Assembly: GCF_001310815.1 (NCBI RefSeq) | Contig: NZ_BAZK01000031.1 | Location: 1-57,010 of the forward strand | Direction: 5' to 3' | DNA: 57,010 nucleotides | Source: Pseudovibrio denitrificans JCM 12308 | GTDB taxonomy: Bacteria; Pseudomonadota; Alphaproteobacteria; Rhizobiales; Stappiaceae | In this document: one piece after another, positions 9,965 to 19,072 of the stretch | How the letters are laid out: the number at the start of each line of letters is the position of its first letter | Numbering within the stretch: position 1 is the stretch's first letter | Translations under genes and position numbers: made by a program | Notes under the pieces: model-generated | Databases searched by the model: none | What the model was told of the DNA's origin: nothing | The model's input: only the letters and a program-made list of their open reading frames with translations

Positions 9965-11120
9965 CTAAATAACCCTCATCACTGTTGGTAGGTGGAGCCA
10001 GGTACCAGTCATATTCAGGTCTGATCTGAACTCTGGTGCCCTGGGAAATACGGATGACCGGCCTCAAATTGACCGTGTCTTCCATAAACTTTGCCGACAA
10101 CTCACCAACGTTCTCCGAGATGCCTGTCAGGGCTGAAGCGATTGTGTCGGAGCCTTTCAAACCATAGGTAGACGCCATGGTGACCGCTGATTCAACGGCC
10201 GCGCCAATGGCAACGGTGGTCACGGCGGTGCCGTACTTCTCCCACCAGCGATTATCGACATGGCCGGACATGCCGCCATAGCCCTGCGCATCGCCAACCT
10301 TGGCTTTGAGCTGGTAGATTTCAGCGCGGCTTTCCGCCATGAGAACACGCTCACAACTAAAGCCAATGCGGGTCTGTCCAACCTTCTTCGCGCTCTCATA
10401 GCGGCAGATCATCCGGCTTCCCTTGGGAACCAGGAGATTGGCCCCGTGATAGCCGTAAACATCCCTGCTCACCTGAATGACGACCGTGCCCTCATCTGCA
10501 AGCTGGCTGTTAATGCCGGTTTCCATGATGCCGGTGATGTAGCGGTCGGCAGTCACAATGCGGCTGTTATCAACCGCACTGGTGGAGATCCGGCCCGACG
10601 CCTTGTAGGTGCTGTTTTTCGGATCAATACCTTGTGGTGCAGCTAATGATCCTGCAACACTAGATCCTGGAGGAGACACATTAAGCGCTGCTGTCTCTTT
10701 CAGCCCGCCATCCAGTCCAGGAACATTGCCCTCTGTGCCATTTGCCAGCACGCCTTCTGAAGTAATGTACTCCTGAGATCCAAAGCGGGCCGCTCGCGCT
10801 GCTTGCAGCTCTAGTTCAAACGGGCTTGGCTCTTTGGGCTTTGGAGGCTCTTTGAGCTTCTCGACCGTGATGTACTCTTTCTTGATGATCGTTCTTGGCG
10901 GCGCATCGATGCTGACTTCTCTTTCAACGACGATTGGAGGAGCCATAATGATACGCGGTGGCGGTGGTGCTGGCGGAGCCACCGGCTTTGGTTTTGGGGG
11001 GAGTTTGTAATCAAACACCCCCTCGTCACTTGGCGGCAAACCCCGAGCAATAACCGGCTCAGGTTCACATGCCCCGCCAAAGCTCAGTCCTACCGCAAGG
11101 AATAACTCACATACACTCAT
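9942..11120 (-). CDS. virB10: VirB10 channel protein
   Basis: This 392-residue component spans both membranes in the T4SS core complex. After an unusual short N-terminus (hydrophobic, with a Cys at 18) comes a proline-rich stretch at ~40-60 (PPKPKPVAPPAPPPP) that crosses the periplasm. The TraF/VirB10 C-terminal domain runs from ~190 to 385: RYITGIMETGINSQLADEGTVVIQVSRDVYG, VPKGSRMICRYES, then the antenna region GTAVTTVAIGAAVESAV and the final RISQGTRVQIRPEYDW. The usual cytoplasmic N-terminal arm and first membrane helix are much reduced, which is odd for the family. It overlaps the start of the repeat-protein gene by 23 nt. Confidence 0.88.
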   Translation of the reverse strand: MSVCELFLAVGLSFGGACEPEPVIARGLPPSDEGVFDYKLPPKPKPVAPPAPPPPRIIMAPPIVVEREVSIDAPPRTIIKKEYITVEKLKEPPKPKEPSPFELELQAARAARFGSQEYITSEGVLANGTEGNVPGLDGGLKETAALNVSPPGSSVAGSLAAPQGIDPKNSTYKASGRISTSAVDNSRIVTADRYITGIMETGINSQLADEGTVVIQVSRDVYGYHGANLLVPKGSRMICRYESAKKVGQTRIGFSCERVLMAESRAEIYQLKAKVGDAQGYGGMSGHVDNRWWEKYGTAVTTVAIGAAVESAVTMASTYGLKGSDTIASALTGISENVGELSAKFMEDTVNLRPVIRISQGTRVQIRPEYDWYLAPPTNSDEGYLDAEYFKA

Positions 11121-11121
11121 G

Positions 11122-12108
11122 TTAGTTACCCTTGAACTGGATACACATGTAGGACTGACCAGATTTGAGAGTGATCAGTTTGCTCGTATTTTCAACGATA
11201 TAGGTCGTTCCGGACACGCGGGTATTGACCAGCTCGTCAATCCCATCAACCACCACATAAGCGGTCGGCAGCTCAATGTCCTTCCACTTGTCACCGTAAA
11301 AAATGTAGGTGAAGTGATCATCGCGCAGAACCATTTCAGGCTTCAAAGAGTTGTCAGATCCCCAAAGCTTGTACTCTCCCCAACCACGCAGTTTTGACGG
11401 GTCGATGTTGGCCTTCTTCACATAGTCACCGGCAACCTTTTGAGCATCACCTGACTTTGGTGTGTAGGGCATGTTCATCAGCGGCGCTGGTGGTCCACCT
11501 GCAGCCACTTCGATAAAGGCTGACTGCGCAACACGAGGCTCCTCGATCTTAAATAGGAGATCAGGAACATGCTTTGAGTTCACCGTCTCAGCACGAAGAT
11601 AGAAGCTGTAGACCCTGCCATCTTCAGCATAGACCTGCAGCGAGCTATCAACACCTGCTGCCAGCGGCTTGACCACCAGTGTGTTGTCGGTGCGCACCTT
11701 CGTATCGAACAAACTTGCATCAGCAACATCAGCGTTTTTAATCTTCACGTCTTCTGGAAGCTGGATGACAGAGAGCATGAACTCACGAAGGCGCACGCGG
11801 TAAACACATGCACCACAATCAACCTGAGTATGAACACCGCTGTCTTTACCGGCCTTATCCCAGGCCTTCTGGATCTGGCCCAATGGAACGGTCGTACGGC
11901 TCATCTGACCGAACTCACCACGGCGCTGTGCTGCAGCTTGTTTGAGCGCATCTTGCGGCACGCTGGCCGTCACACTTTGAGATGCAACCTGCTGGCCTTG
12001 CGCAACGCGCTGGCTTGGTGTTTGAGGACCACGATTAAGCGCGGTCTGCGCAAGAGCAGTGTTTGAAACAAGCATCGTTACAAGAAAAAGAGAAATGCGT
12101 GACGTCAT
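11122..12108 (-). CDS. virB9: VirB9 outer-membrane core protein
   Basis: This 328-residue protein has a signal peptide (ISLFLVTMLVSNTALAQ). The conserved VirB9 domain includes DSSLQVYAEDGRVYSFYLRAE and, near the C-terminus, LRDDHFTYIFYGDKWKDIELPTAYVVVDG. It forms the outer-membrane ring with VirB7 and VirB10. The start overlaps the virB8 stop (12105) by 4 nt, and virB10 begins 1 nt after its stop. Confidence 0.88.
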   Translation of the reverse strand: MTSRISLFLVTMLVSNTALAQTALNRGPQTPSQRVAQGQQVASQSVTASVPQDALKQAAAQRRGEFGQMSRTTVPLGQIQKAWDKAGKDSGVHTQVDCGACVYRVRLREFMLSVIQLPEDVKIKNADVADASLFDTKVRTDNTLVVKPLAAGVDSSLQVYAEDGRVYSFYLRAETVNSKHVPDLLFKIEEPRVAQSAFIEVAAGGPPAPLMNMPYTPKSGDAQKVAGDYVKKANIDPSKLRGWGEYKLWGSDNSLKPEMVLRDDHFTYIFYGDKWKDIELPTAYVVVDGIDELVNTRVSGTTYIVENTSKLITLKSGQSYMCIQFKGN

Positions 12109-12914
12109 GTGGTTGGCCTTTCCTGAACAGCCAATTTCAAAATGCGGATACCAAGGGGATTTTCGAAGCGCTCTACGGTCGTGACTTCTTGAGGACGGGT
12201 CGTCATCTCCAGATATGCTCGAAGCTTGCTTTGCTCTGGGGGCTGCTTGCCGATCTTGTCAGTCTGGATGAAGTCAACGGAGTACTGATATACACCGTCA
12301 TAAGCATCGACTTGGCTTGCCGTCTCGACGGTGATGGAACGATTAAGACCATCTTCAATAGCTTGGTCGATCCGGCCTTCGTTCTCTTTCAGGAAGTCAC
12401 GGTAAAACGCTGGATCTGAATAGGTCGCAACTTCCCTGAACCGTGCGCCTTGAGAGATGCCATCAATTGCAAGGATCTGCGCCACATAGCGGCGTGCCAT
12501 CTTCTCAAGCATCAGCTCAAAACCATCGACTTCAACAGAAATTGGCTCAACGCGGTAGATCCGGTCATCAGCTGGATCAACACGTAAGAGCGCCACTTCT
12601 GTTGTCTTAAGAGGGATTGCTGTTGCCAGAACTTGCAATGCCGTGGCTAGTCCCAAGCCAGTGACCACATTGAGGAACACTGAGACCTTGAACAAAGACA
12701 CCATGCGGCGATGGGCTGTTTTGTAAGCAAATGGATCTGCGTCTAGAACAGCTTCATGTGCCCCAGGTCGTTCACCAGCAACACTTACCTCAGGTGCGCC
12801 ACCCTCTATCAAAGCCGTGCCCTCAACTGTGGCCTCCGGCTCTGCTTTCTTTTTCTTGCCAAATTTAAGCTTGTGCAGCATCGACCCACTCGAAGGTTTG
12901 AGGTTGATATTCAA
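12105..12914 (-). CDS. virB8: VirB8 inner-membrane assembly factor
   Basis: This 269-residue bitopic protein has a charged cytoplasmic N-terminus (KLKFGKKKKAE), one membrane helix at ~73-95 (VSLFKVSVFLNVVTGLGLATALQ), then the periplasmic NTF2-like VirB8 domain with AIPLKTTEVALLRVDPADDRIYRVEP and YQYSVDFIQTDKIGKQPPE. An alternative start lies 11 codons in, at 12881; neither choice changes the call. The gene overlaps virB7 by 50 nt. Confidence 0.88.
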   Translation of the reverse strand: MNINLKPSSGSMLHKLKFGKKKKAEPEATVEGTALIEGGAPEVSVAGERPGAHEAVLDADPFAYKTAHRRMVSLFKVSVFLNVVTGLGLATALQVLATAIPLKTTEVALLRVDPADDRIYRVEPISVEVDGFELMLEKMARRYVAQILAIDGISQGARFREVATYSDPAFYRDFLKENEGRIDQAIEDGLNRSITVETASQVDAYDGVYQYSVDFIQTDKIGKQPPEQSKLRAYLEMTTRPQEVTTVERFENPLGIRILKLAVQERPTT

Positions 12915-13041
12915 GGTCTACACAGGCGCAGGGTGAGGGCCGCATTTCGTCGGTGTTCACCGGCTCATAGGGCATCTCGGTGGTCTGACACCCAGCCAGA
13001 AGCAAGACAATCGAAAGGAATGGAATGAATCTTTTACGCAT
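12865..13041 (-). CDS. virB7: VirB7-like outer-membrane lipoprotein (58 residues)
   Basis: This is a short gene between virB6 and virB8. The product starts MRKRFIPFLSIVLLLAGC, a textbook lipoprotein signal with lipobox LAGC (Cys18 lipidated), followed by a ~40-residue mature part ending EWVDAAQA. VirB7 lipoproteins cap the outer-membrane core with VirB9, usually at exactly this operon position and size. It starts 6 nt after the virB6 stop and overlaps the start of virB8. Sequence alone does not prove VirB7 function, but position, size and lipobox agree. Confidence 0.8.
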   Translation of the reverse strand: MRKRFIPFLSIVLLLAGCQTTEMPYEPVNTDEMRPSPCACVDLEYQPQTFEWVDAAQA

Positions 13042-13046
13042 GAAAT

Positions 13047-14090
13047 TTACTTCTCTGACTTGAGTGCATCGGTTGCTTGACTTTTGGGAGCGCGGCCTGA
13101 GCCGTATTTTGAGCTCATGTCATGGGCGGCATCGCCCAGAGCATCATTAGTGACGCCAATTGCGGCTTTGCCTGCCTTGAAGGCCATGCCGCCGCCTTTC
13201 ATGTAGCTGCTGGCCATACTGCCAACACCTTGCATCATGGCGCCTGAAGTTGCTGCATTGAGAGAGGCTTGCGCGATGGTGCCTGCAAGGCTGACTGCTT
13301 CCTGAATGAGCGCCACGCCAGACCAGGCAGTGAGGATTACAACAATGTAAGCTGACCACGTGTCTGCATTACCCAGATCAGTACCAATGCCATCACCGGA
13401 CGGGACGAGACTTTCAACACCTTTAACTATGAGCGAGAACACCAGCGTGACAGCTACAAGGGTAATGATCGCTCCGAGCAAAGTGCGTACACCGTTCATG
13501 ATCTGCTCACGCCCCCATGGGAAGGCACTCAATGAGACGATGTAGGGAGCAAAGAGGCAAATGATCATGATGCGAAAGAGGCCAATGGCGACCTGTGTCA
13601 CAAACACGATCATCATCAAGATAAAGGGCAACATGATCAGACCAGTGAAGATCACATAGCCAATCTTGTCGAAGAACCCTGCACTATCCATCATGGACTT
13701 TGCCATGTTGATTGGTCGCATGAAGGTAGTCTCTATGCCTGAGACAAGCTCCACTACAGCACTGCTTCCGCCTCCACCACCCATGATACTTGCAGGGATG
13801 CCGAACATGACGTTGTAGGTGACTTCGTAGACCTGACCTGCAAGGCCATATTGCAGGGCCACCAGTACGCCAAAGCCGAAGAATAAGAACACGAACTGAG
13901 TGGCAACCCACCAGATATCTACGGCACCCGCAACTACCTTAAACCCTTGGAATACCGACCATAAACATGCTAGGCTCACAAAAATTGCCAGCATAGGCTC
14001 AAAGGCTATATCCATGAAACCATTTACAAAGTCACCGCCATTTTTAACGTACGCTTCAATGACCTGGCAGCTGACACAACCGCTACTCAT
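13047..14090 (-). CDS. virB6: VirB6 polytopic inner-membrane protein
   Basis: The product is about 347 residues with at least five hydrophobic helices (e.g. PMLAIFVSLACLWSVF, FVFLFFGFGVLVAL, IGYVIFTGLIMLPFILMMIVFV, LLGAIITLVAVTLVFSLIV). It carries the TrbL/VirB6 features of a central periplasmic loop and a C-terminal Gly/Ser/Ala-rich cytoplasmic tail. The start at 14090 is chosen because AAAGGTGA lies about 7 nt upstream; an in-frame start 8 codons earlier exists. The start region overlaps the oppositely oriented gene at 14059-14724. Confidence 0.87.
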   Translation of the reverse strand: MSSGCVSCQVIEAYVKNGGDFVNGFMDIAFEPMLAIFVSLACLWSVFQGFKVVAGAVDIWWVATQFVFLFFGFGVLVALQYGLAGQVYEVTYNVMFGIPASIMGGGGGSSAVVELVSGIETTFMRPINMAKSMMDSAGFFDKIGYVIFTGLIMLPFILMMIVFVTQVAIGLFRIMIICLFAPYIVSLSAFPWGREQIMNGVRTLLGAIITLVAVTLVFSLIVKGVESLVPSGDGIGTDLGNADTWSAYIVVILTAWSGVALIQEAVSLAGTIAQASLNAATSGAMMQGVGSMASSYMKGGGMAFKAGKAAIGVTNDALGDAAHDMSSKYGSGRAPKSQATDALKSEK

Positions 14091-14724
14091 TGCACTCACC
14101 TTTCTTGCTGGCACGGCACAAGCTCAGGCCGAGATCAGCCTCGACGAACTGAAAAGTTCCATTGCTTTGGATGGGTCTGCTGTTCCACCTACACGCCACA
14201 TCTGGGGGACAGATTCTTCGGACTTTGTTGATCCGACCTACGCAAAATGGGCCTGGAACAACCTGAAAAATTTCGAAGATCTTTCTAATGAACTCGCAAA
14301 GCACGAAGACGCTTACAAAGCGTGGGAGAAAACTGCTGAAACCGCCTACAAACAGGGTGTAAAGGCTGCTGTTAAAAACGTTCCGTTTCTCAAAAGAGGA
14401 AAGGTCGAAGAAGCATTTCGGGTGGAATCTGACAAAAAAGTCTTTCTGGCGAGCGACCAGCAAGAGGCCATCGCTAAGTATCGCGATCTGGAGTTGATGC
14501 GCTTGTCTTGGAATATTTCTTTCGAGCAAGATGTACCGTTTGATGCAGAACACTGGCGGGCGTTCGAAACATTCCATTGCGAGCGGAACACCAAAAGATA
14601 CAACTTCAGAATGGAAGACTGCCGCATTCCGAATTGGCGCAGACCCGATCTTGATCCGTTTTTTAAGACCACATACGAGCGGCGCAAGAAAGAGGGCTCG
14701 CTGAAGTACCTGCAAACCAACTGA
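14059..14724 (+). CDS. Secreted protein of unknown function, antisense-oriented within the virB operon
   Basis: This 221-residue product has a clear signal peptide (LTQPLLIALTFLAGTAQA, cleavage after AQA) and a mature part rich in Lys, Glu, Trp and Phe (NNLKNFEDLSNELAKHEDAY, RLSWNISFEQDVPF). Residue composition and the signal peptide favour this frame over the opposing one. It is the only rightward gene in the 19-kb leftward conjugation unit and overlaps the virB6 start by ~30 nt. Entry-exclusion proteins commonly sit between virB5 and virB6 homologues, but here the orientation is wrong for that operon and no family match is recognised. The Shine-Dalgarno is weak, and an upstream ATG at 14014 is an alternative start. 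Confidence 0.6.
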   Translation: MTWQLTQPLLIALTFLAGTAQAQAEISLDELKSSIALDGSAVPPTRHIWGTDSSDFVDPTYAKWAWNNLKNFEDLSNELAKHEDAYKAWEKTAETAYKQGVKAAVKNVPFLKRGKVEEAFRVESDKKVFLASDQQEAIAKYRDLELMRLSWNISFEQDVPFDAEHWRAFETFHCERNTKRYNFRMEDCRIPNWRRPDLDPFFKTTYERRKKEGSLKYLQTN

Positions 14725-14747
14725 AGATGACGATAAGCTCAGGGAGG

Positions 14748-15527
14748 TCATGAAGAACCTCCCTTCTTTTTCATGTCTTTCTTAGCCAGCTCGCTCTCAA
14801 GCGGAACACCCTGCAGAATAGATTTAGCCGAAGAAACTTTGAGGATCTGGGCAAGCAGCTGATTAGTCTGTGACTGACTTTGCAGCAGCGCAGTATTGAC
14901 CTCGATGAGCACCTGCAGGCGCTCGTTGACAGTTTGGGCTTTTGCCCCTTCACTTTTCAGCTCTTGGGCCGCACTCAATGTTTGAACTGCATTTTCCTGC
15001 GCCATATCTGCCTGAGCCAGACCTTTCAAAGACGCATCAGCAACCGTGTTCTCTCGCGCTTTTTGCACGCCAGCGATTGTGGCACGCTTTTGCCCCCAGT
15101 CCTGGGATTGCAGATCTTTAGGTTCAGCTATCAATCCGTTTTGATAGGCATCGGAGCGTGAGCAGAGCGAGCCGATATCCATCTCATCAAAACTCACATC
15201 CGGCATCAGACTTTCAAAGTCAGGAACCAGACAGGAGTTGTCGGACATGATCTGGCTGGTGATGTTTCCAAAGTTGATGGATGGGATTGAGATCTTGGAG
15301 ACCTCACCAATGCTTTTCAGCGTGTCGTCAATGCCAGCACGCACATCCTTGACCACATCAAGCTGATCTTTGAGCGTTTTAATCTGCTCTTTCAGAGCGC
15401 TAATCTGGTCTTTTGCTGCCTTTAACCCCTTCACATCAATGACAGGCTTGGCAGCATGAGTGCTTCCAGCAGCAAGGCACAATGACAGCGATAAAGCGGT
15501 AGTTGCGATTAAACGTGAGAAAGCCAT
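14748..15527 (-). CDS. virB5: VirB5-like minor pilin/periplasmic protein
   Basis: This ~259-residue secreted protein has a signal peptide (LIATTALSLSLCLAAGSTHA). The mature part starts with a long coiled coil (KAAKDQISALKEQIKTLKDQLDVVKDVRAG) and ends with another helical segment, as in VirB5/TrbJ proteins, which sit at the pilus tip. The start at 15527 follows GGGGGAG; the four preceding in-frame codons are less likely. It overlaps the 3' end of virB4 by 19 nt. Confidence 0.8.
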   Translation of the reverse strand: MAFSRLIATTALSLSLCLAAGSTHAAKPVIDVKGLKAAKDQISALKEQIKTLKDQLDVVKDVRAGIDDTLKSIGEVSKISIPSINFGNITSQIMSDNSCLVPDFESLMPDVSFDEMDIGSLCSRSDAYQNGLIAEPKDLQSQDWGQKRATIAGVQKARENTVADASLKGLAQADMAQENAVQTLSAAQELKSEGAKAQTVNERLQVLIEVNTALLQSQSQTNQLLAQILKVSSAKSILQGVPLESELAKKDMKKKGGSS

Positions 15528-17866
15528 TGCTCCCCCCATACTTCCTGAATTTTTTGAAGTTCAGCCATCGGGCCGGTGCCAGAGCGGTAGAAGCGCAGCG
15601 CATCACCAAGACCGGATAGGTCAACATCAATGATGGTACTTTCATTGTATCCAGTCGCCAGATCGCGCCTGACCAGAAGAACCTGACGGCCTCCCTGCAG
15701 CTCAGTCTCACCGCGAATAAATGCGATCTGATCATCGCTCAGATTGAACGGCTCCAGTGCACTTTCACTGCCACCACAACCAGCCATGAACAGGAGGTTT
15801 GGCGCGTTATTGATGATCTTGGCAGATCCCTCATATTCAACGAGCGCTTCAGGGTTCTGGAAAGCAAGCCCGACAACACCGCCAAGTTTGCGGTATTCCA
15901 TGAACATCTGCCCGACAAGATCACGGAAGCCTTTGTTACGCAGAAGGTTAGCGGCCTCATCTACAAAGATGGAAAAGCCGCTCTGGTTCACCTTGGCAGC
16001 TTCATAAATGGCGCTGGATACATGAGTTACCAGAGCTGGACCAAGCAACGGATCTTTGAGCGGCTCGGTCATATCAATGCCAACCAGATGGCTGGTTTCA
16101 AGGAATGAGCGAATGCTGTCATGAGGTGCGTTGAAGATGTGGCTGTAAGCCCCCTCTCCTTGCCGCTCATCATGGACCCATCTTGAGAAAGCCCGCTTGA
16201 TATCCGTATCAGGTGGGAATGCCGTCTTGTAAATGTTGTCGAACGTACGCTCACCGCGATCCAGAACACTGGCAAAATCCAGCACATCGTTGATCTGGTC
16301 ATCCATCTCTTGCGCGTACTGTTCTCCCAACATGATCCGGATCATGGTCGCGGCCCGCTGGCGCGTGGCTTTGTCAGCTAAATCGCCATCAAGAGGATTG
16401 AGAGAAAGCTGATCAAACGACTGGTACTTGCCTCCCATAACCTCAGTCATGAACCGCGCACCTTCCAGACTGTCAAAGACGTAATTGCGTACCCCTGCAA
16501 ACTTGGCGATGCCGCCAAGCAGGTGCATGATCAGTGTGGACTTACCAGTACCGGTGGGTGCAAAAATCAGGTAATGGCCTGCGGCCTGAGGCTTGTCTGC
16601 AATATGAAACTGGAAGGCGTAGTTCTGGCCCGATGGCGTCTTGAAGAGGCGCAGCGGACGATCACCAAACGGCGAGGAGTACATGCCTTCCGGAGAATAC
16701 TGGAACGGCCATAGCGCGGCGATGTTGTAATCCATCAATCGCAGTTTTCTAACGAGCTTGTCTCGTCCTGGCATGCGATTGAACCAGCTGTTTGCAGCTG
16801 GTGCGGTTTCAACTGAATGCTTGACGCGGCGTGTGTTCAAGATGGCTGAGATCTGGTCCAACACCTCGTTCAGCTCTTCTTCGGATCTGGCCCGAACAGT
16901 GAACTGCAGCTGGGTTTGGAACATCGCATTGGAGTTATTGGTCAGCGCTTCAGTGGCTTCATTAAGTTCAGCAACCATAGAAGCTGAAGTTAGGAAGCTG
17001 TTGAGCTGCTCAGCCTTCTTGCGCGTGTATTCAATGATGGTCTTTTCAGTGTTGAGCGGGAGGCATATTTGAGTGACTTCCAGCTCAGCAGGTAAAGCGA
17101 GGATCTTGGAAATCATCATTCCTGACACACTGTCAGGGTACTCATGAACACCGATTGTCTTATGAATATGCTTGAGCGGAGACTGGGTTAAGACAGTCCC
17201 GTCTTTATTGATGATGAGATCGCAAACAGGCAGGTTTGCATTGATTGACCGGCTCACCCGCGTGATGTTGCTCGGCATCTCGCCGCAGACGAGATAGGTC
17301 AGGAACGCGGTGAGTTCGCAATGGTCTGTGAGATTAGCTGCAGCTTCAAGTGGCTCAATCTGGTACTTCTCAAAGCCAGAGAGTAACGTTTTACTGTTCT
17401 TGCTCAGCGTCTCATAAGTCTTGGCCTCAACCACCACAAACCAGTGCATGGAGTAGGCCCGTTTATAGAGTTCTTTTTCCGCATTACCAATTTCGCGCAA
17501 GGCCGGTGAAGGCCAGTCAGCGTCAAACGAAATATCTTTAAGGCGCTTGACGGCGACAAACCGGAACGCTGATCCGGTTGCACCAATCTGATGCAAAATG
17601 TTGGTGCGCTGATTGGCAAGAGAAGACAACTCGGTAAAGTTCATGGTGTCGTAAGACATGCCGCGCAGACGAAACACACGAAACAGCGTGCCGTCTTTCA
17701 TGACGACGGTTGAGCGGTCTTCCAGCAGGTGATCAAAGTCCAACTCATCTGCAAGCCAGTCTTGCTCAAACTCACCGCCATCATTGGCCCGCAGCAGTTT
17801 GTTGGCGTACATGGCCGCACCACCGGCGACGCCCAATGTTGCAACAGTTGAAAGAATGATGCTCAT
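15509..17866 (-). CDS. virB4: VirB4 ATPase
   Basis: This 785-residue T4SS motor ATPase has an N-terminal membrane-proximal segment (TLGVAGGAAMYANKLL) that may include one membrane helix. The VirB4/CagE domain runs to ~410, Walker A is at ~436-443 (APTGTGKST), Walker B is SIFVDEAANLL and the RAD50-like sensor region is AFQNPEAL. Length is normal. The start overlaps the virB3 stop by 4 nt (ATGA). Confidence 0.93.
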   Translation of the reverse strand: MSIILSTVATLGVAGGAAMYANKLLRANDGGEFEQDWLADELDFDHLLEDRSTVVMKDGTLFRVFRLRGMSYDTMNFTELSSLANQRTNILHQIGATGSAFRFVAVKRLKDISFDADWPSPALREIGNAEKELYKRAYSMHWFVVVEAKTYETLSKNSKTLLSGFEKYQIEPLEAAANLTDHCELTAFLTYLVCGEMPSNITRVSRSINANLPVCDLIINKDGTVLTQSPLKHIHKTIGVHEYPDSVSGMMISKILALPAELEVTQICLPLNTEKTIIEYTRKKAEQLNSFLTSASMVAELNEATEALTNNSNAMFQTQLQFTVRARSEEELNEVLDQISAILNTRRVKHSVETAPAANSWFNRMPGRDKLVRKLRLMDYNIAALWPFQYSPEGMYSSPFGDRPLRLFKTPSGQNYAFQFHIADKPQAAGHYLIFAPTGTGKSTLIMHLLGGIAKFAGVRNYVFDSLEGARFMTEVMGGKYQSFDQLSLNPLDGDLADKATRQRAATMIRIMLGEQYAQEMDDQINDVLDFASVLDRGERTFDNIYKTAFPPDTDIKRAFSRWVHDERQGEGAYSHIFNAPHDSIRSFLETSHLVGIDMTEPLKDPLLGPALVTHVSSAIYEAAKVNQSGFSIFVDEAANLLRNKGFRDLVGQMFMEYRKLGGVVGLAFQNPEALVEYEGSAKIINNAPNLLFMAGCGGSESALEPFNLSDDQIAFIRGETELQGGRQVLLVRRDLATGYNESTIIDVDLSGLGDALRFYRSGTGPMAELQKIQEVWGEQWLSHV

Positions 17867-18186
17867 TTTCCCTTGCCATTTTTCGCCTGAGCCGTAGAGC
17901 CGCCAGCCACAAGGCGGCGCTCTTTCTTGCCTTTGAAGAAGGTGTGAGGCAGCAGCAGTGTCGCCTCACAATGAGCGTCCTTGCGCCGAAGTGTTATCGT
18001 GAACACAAGCGCAGGAGGGGTGGCGAATATGCAGAGCAGCATGACGACCGGCGGATCAATCACCAAGGTTAAGATCGCACCTACAAAGAACACGCCACCA
18101 ATAGCCAGCGCCGCAAACACAGGTGGCATGCCAAAGATGGTTGAGGGTGACTGTAGATGCCGATAGACGCCGTTCTGCACTCGCAT
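17863..18186 (-). CDS. virB3: VirB3 inner-membrane protein
   Basis: This 107-residue protein has two adjacent hydrophobic helices (FAALAIGGVFFVGAILTLV and VMLLCIFATPPALVFTITL) after a short N-terminus (VYRHLQSPSTIFGMP), the usual VirB3 layout. It is overlapped by virB4 downstream and lies 10 nt after virB2. Confidence 0.85.
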   Translation of the reverse strand: MRVQNGVYRHLQSPSTIFGMPPVFAALAIGGVFFVGAILTLVIDPPVVMLLCIFATPPALVFTITLRRKDAHCEATLLLPHTFFKGKKERRLVAGGSTAQAKNGKGK

Positions 18187-18196
18187 ACCGCGCTCC

Positions 18197-18514
18197 TTAG
18201 GCTAGATCGACAAGGGCGCGGATAGCTGCCGGGGCGGCGACAATGATGATCGCCGCGATGACATAGTTGATCAATCTTTCCCACCGCATGTTGCCAAACA
18301 TGGCCGAGTAAGCACCGAACGCCACAACACCAAGACCAACGACAACAGCACCGATCTGGACCATACCGCTTTCCAGGTAACCGAAGGTCGTGACAACTGG
18401 ACTCGCCCACTCTGCGCCTGCATAGGCTATGGCTGGGTTCAGGAGCAAAACAGCAAGGAGAAAGAGTTTGACCTCACGGGTCAGGAATGACTTTGAGTCT
18501 CTAAAAGGAAGCAT
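18197..18514 (-). CDS. virB2: VirB2 major pilin precursor
   Basis: This 105-residue pro-pilin has an N-terminal signal with a long n-region, hydrophobic core LFLLAVLLLNPAIA and probable cleavage after AYA. The mature ~70-residue pilin has two hydrophobic helices joined by a basic loop (GNMRWERLIN). This is the conserved VirB2/TrbC topology. Confidence 0.87.
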   Translation of the reverse strand: MLPFRDSKSFLTREVKLFLLAVLLLNPAIAYAGAEWASPVVTTFGYLESGMVQIGAVVVGLGVVAFGAYSAMFGNMRWERLINYVIAAIIIVAAPAAIRALVDLA

Positions 18515-18521
18515 GACAAAC

Positions 18522-19049
18522 CTATTTGATCATGATGAGATAGAAAGCCCCCACGGCAAGCCAGTTGAGGGCGGTTAGGAAAACAAAAGGCCACATGAGG
18601 CCTCTGACTTTGGATGTGAGCGTTCCCAGTTCTGAGGAGAATTGAGCCTGTTGCTTCAGCAGATTTTCAACGGAGCTGGCTTCTGCGTCCTGGCGCAGTT
18701 GCCCCAAGGTTGAGCTCAAGCCGGTAAGCTCGCCCTGCAAGCTTTCAGAAAGTGTCTTTGCCACCTCGGGCAGCAGAGCTTTAAGTTTCTCGCGCTCTGC
18801 CCCTTGCCGCGTATCGGTCTCCTGCAGGAGAACGGATAAATCGGCAACGAACACCTCAAACATGGAGTAGAGCAACCAGATTGGGTCATCAGATCCCGCT
18901 CCGCGTCCCCCATGTTTCTTGGCAAGGAGTGCCTGAACTTCGTCCAGAGTGGAGATCTGTAGATCCTTGGGAGCTGCTTCAGTCTCCTCCATGAAGTCGA
19001 AGTTTGGCTGGCTGTTGTCTTGAGCAGCTGAAGCATTGATCGTCATCAC
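18522..19049 (-). CDS. TraM-like membrane-anchored coiled-coil protein
   Basis: This 175-residue protein has an acidic N-terminus, then a long helical region rich in Leu/Gln/Ser (LLQETDTRQGAEREKLKALL, GELTGLSSTLGQLRQDAEAS) and a single C-terminal membrane helix (WPFVFLTALNWLAVGAFYLIM). Its place after a traL-like ParA ATPase and before virB2 matches the traK-traL-traM order of IncP-type systems, and its size is close to TraM. Assignment is mainly by synteny. Confidence 0.6.
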   Translation of the reverse strand: MMTINASAAQDNSQPNFDFMEETEAAPKDLQISTLDEVQALLAKKHGGRGAGSDDPIWLLYSMFEVFVADLSVLLQETDTRQGAEREKLKALLPEVAKTLSESLQGELTGLSSTLGQLRQDAEASSVENLLKQQAQFSSELGTLTSKVRGLMWPFVFLTALNWLAVGAFYLIMIK

Positions 19050-19072
19050 ATCCTCGCTTCAGGCTTACAAGT

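Noticed and set aside
14083..14751. 222-codon leftward open frame overlapping the secreted-protein gene
   Set aside because: The opposite frame has a clean signal peptide and protein-like composition; this one reads as its antisense shadow, with no family signal.
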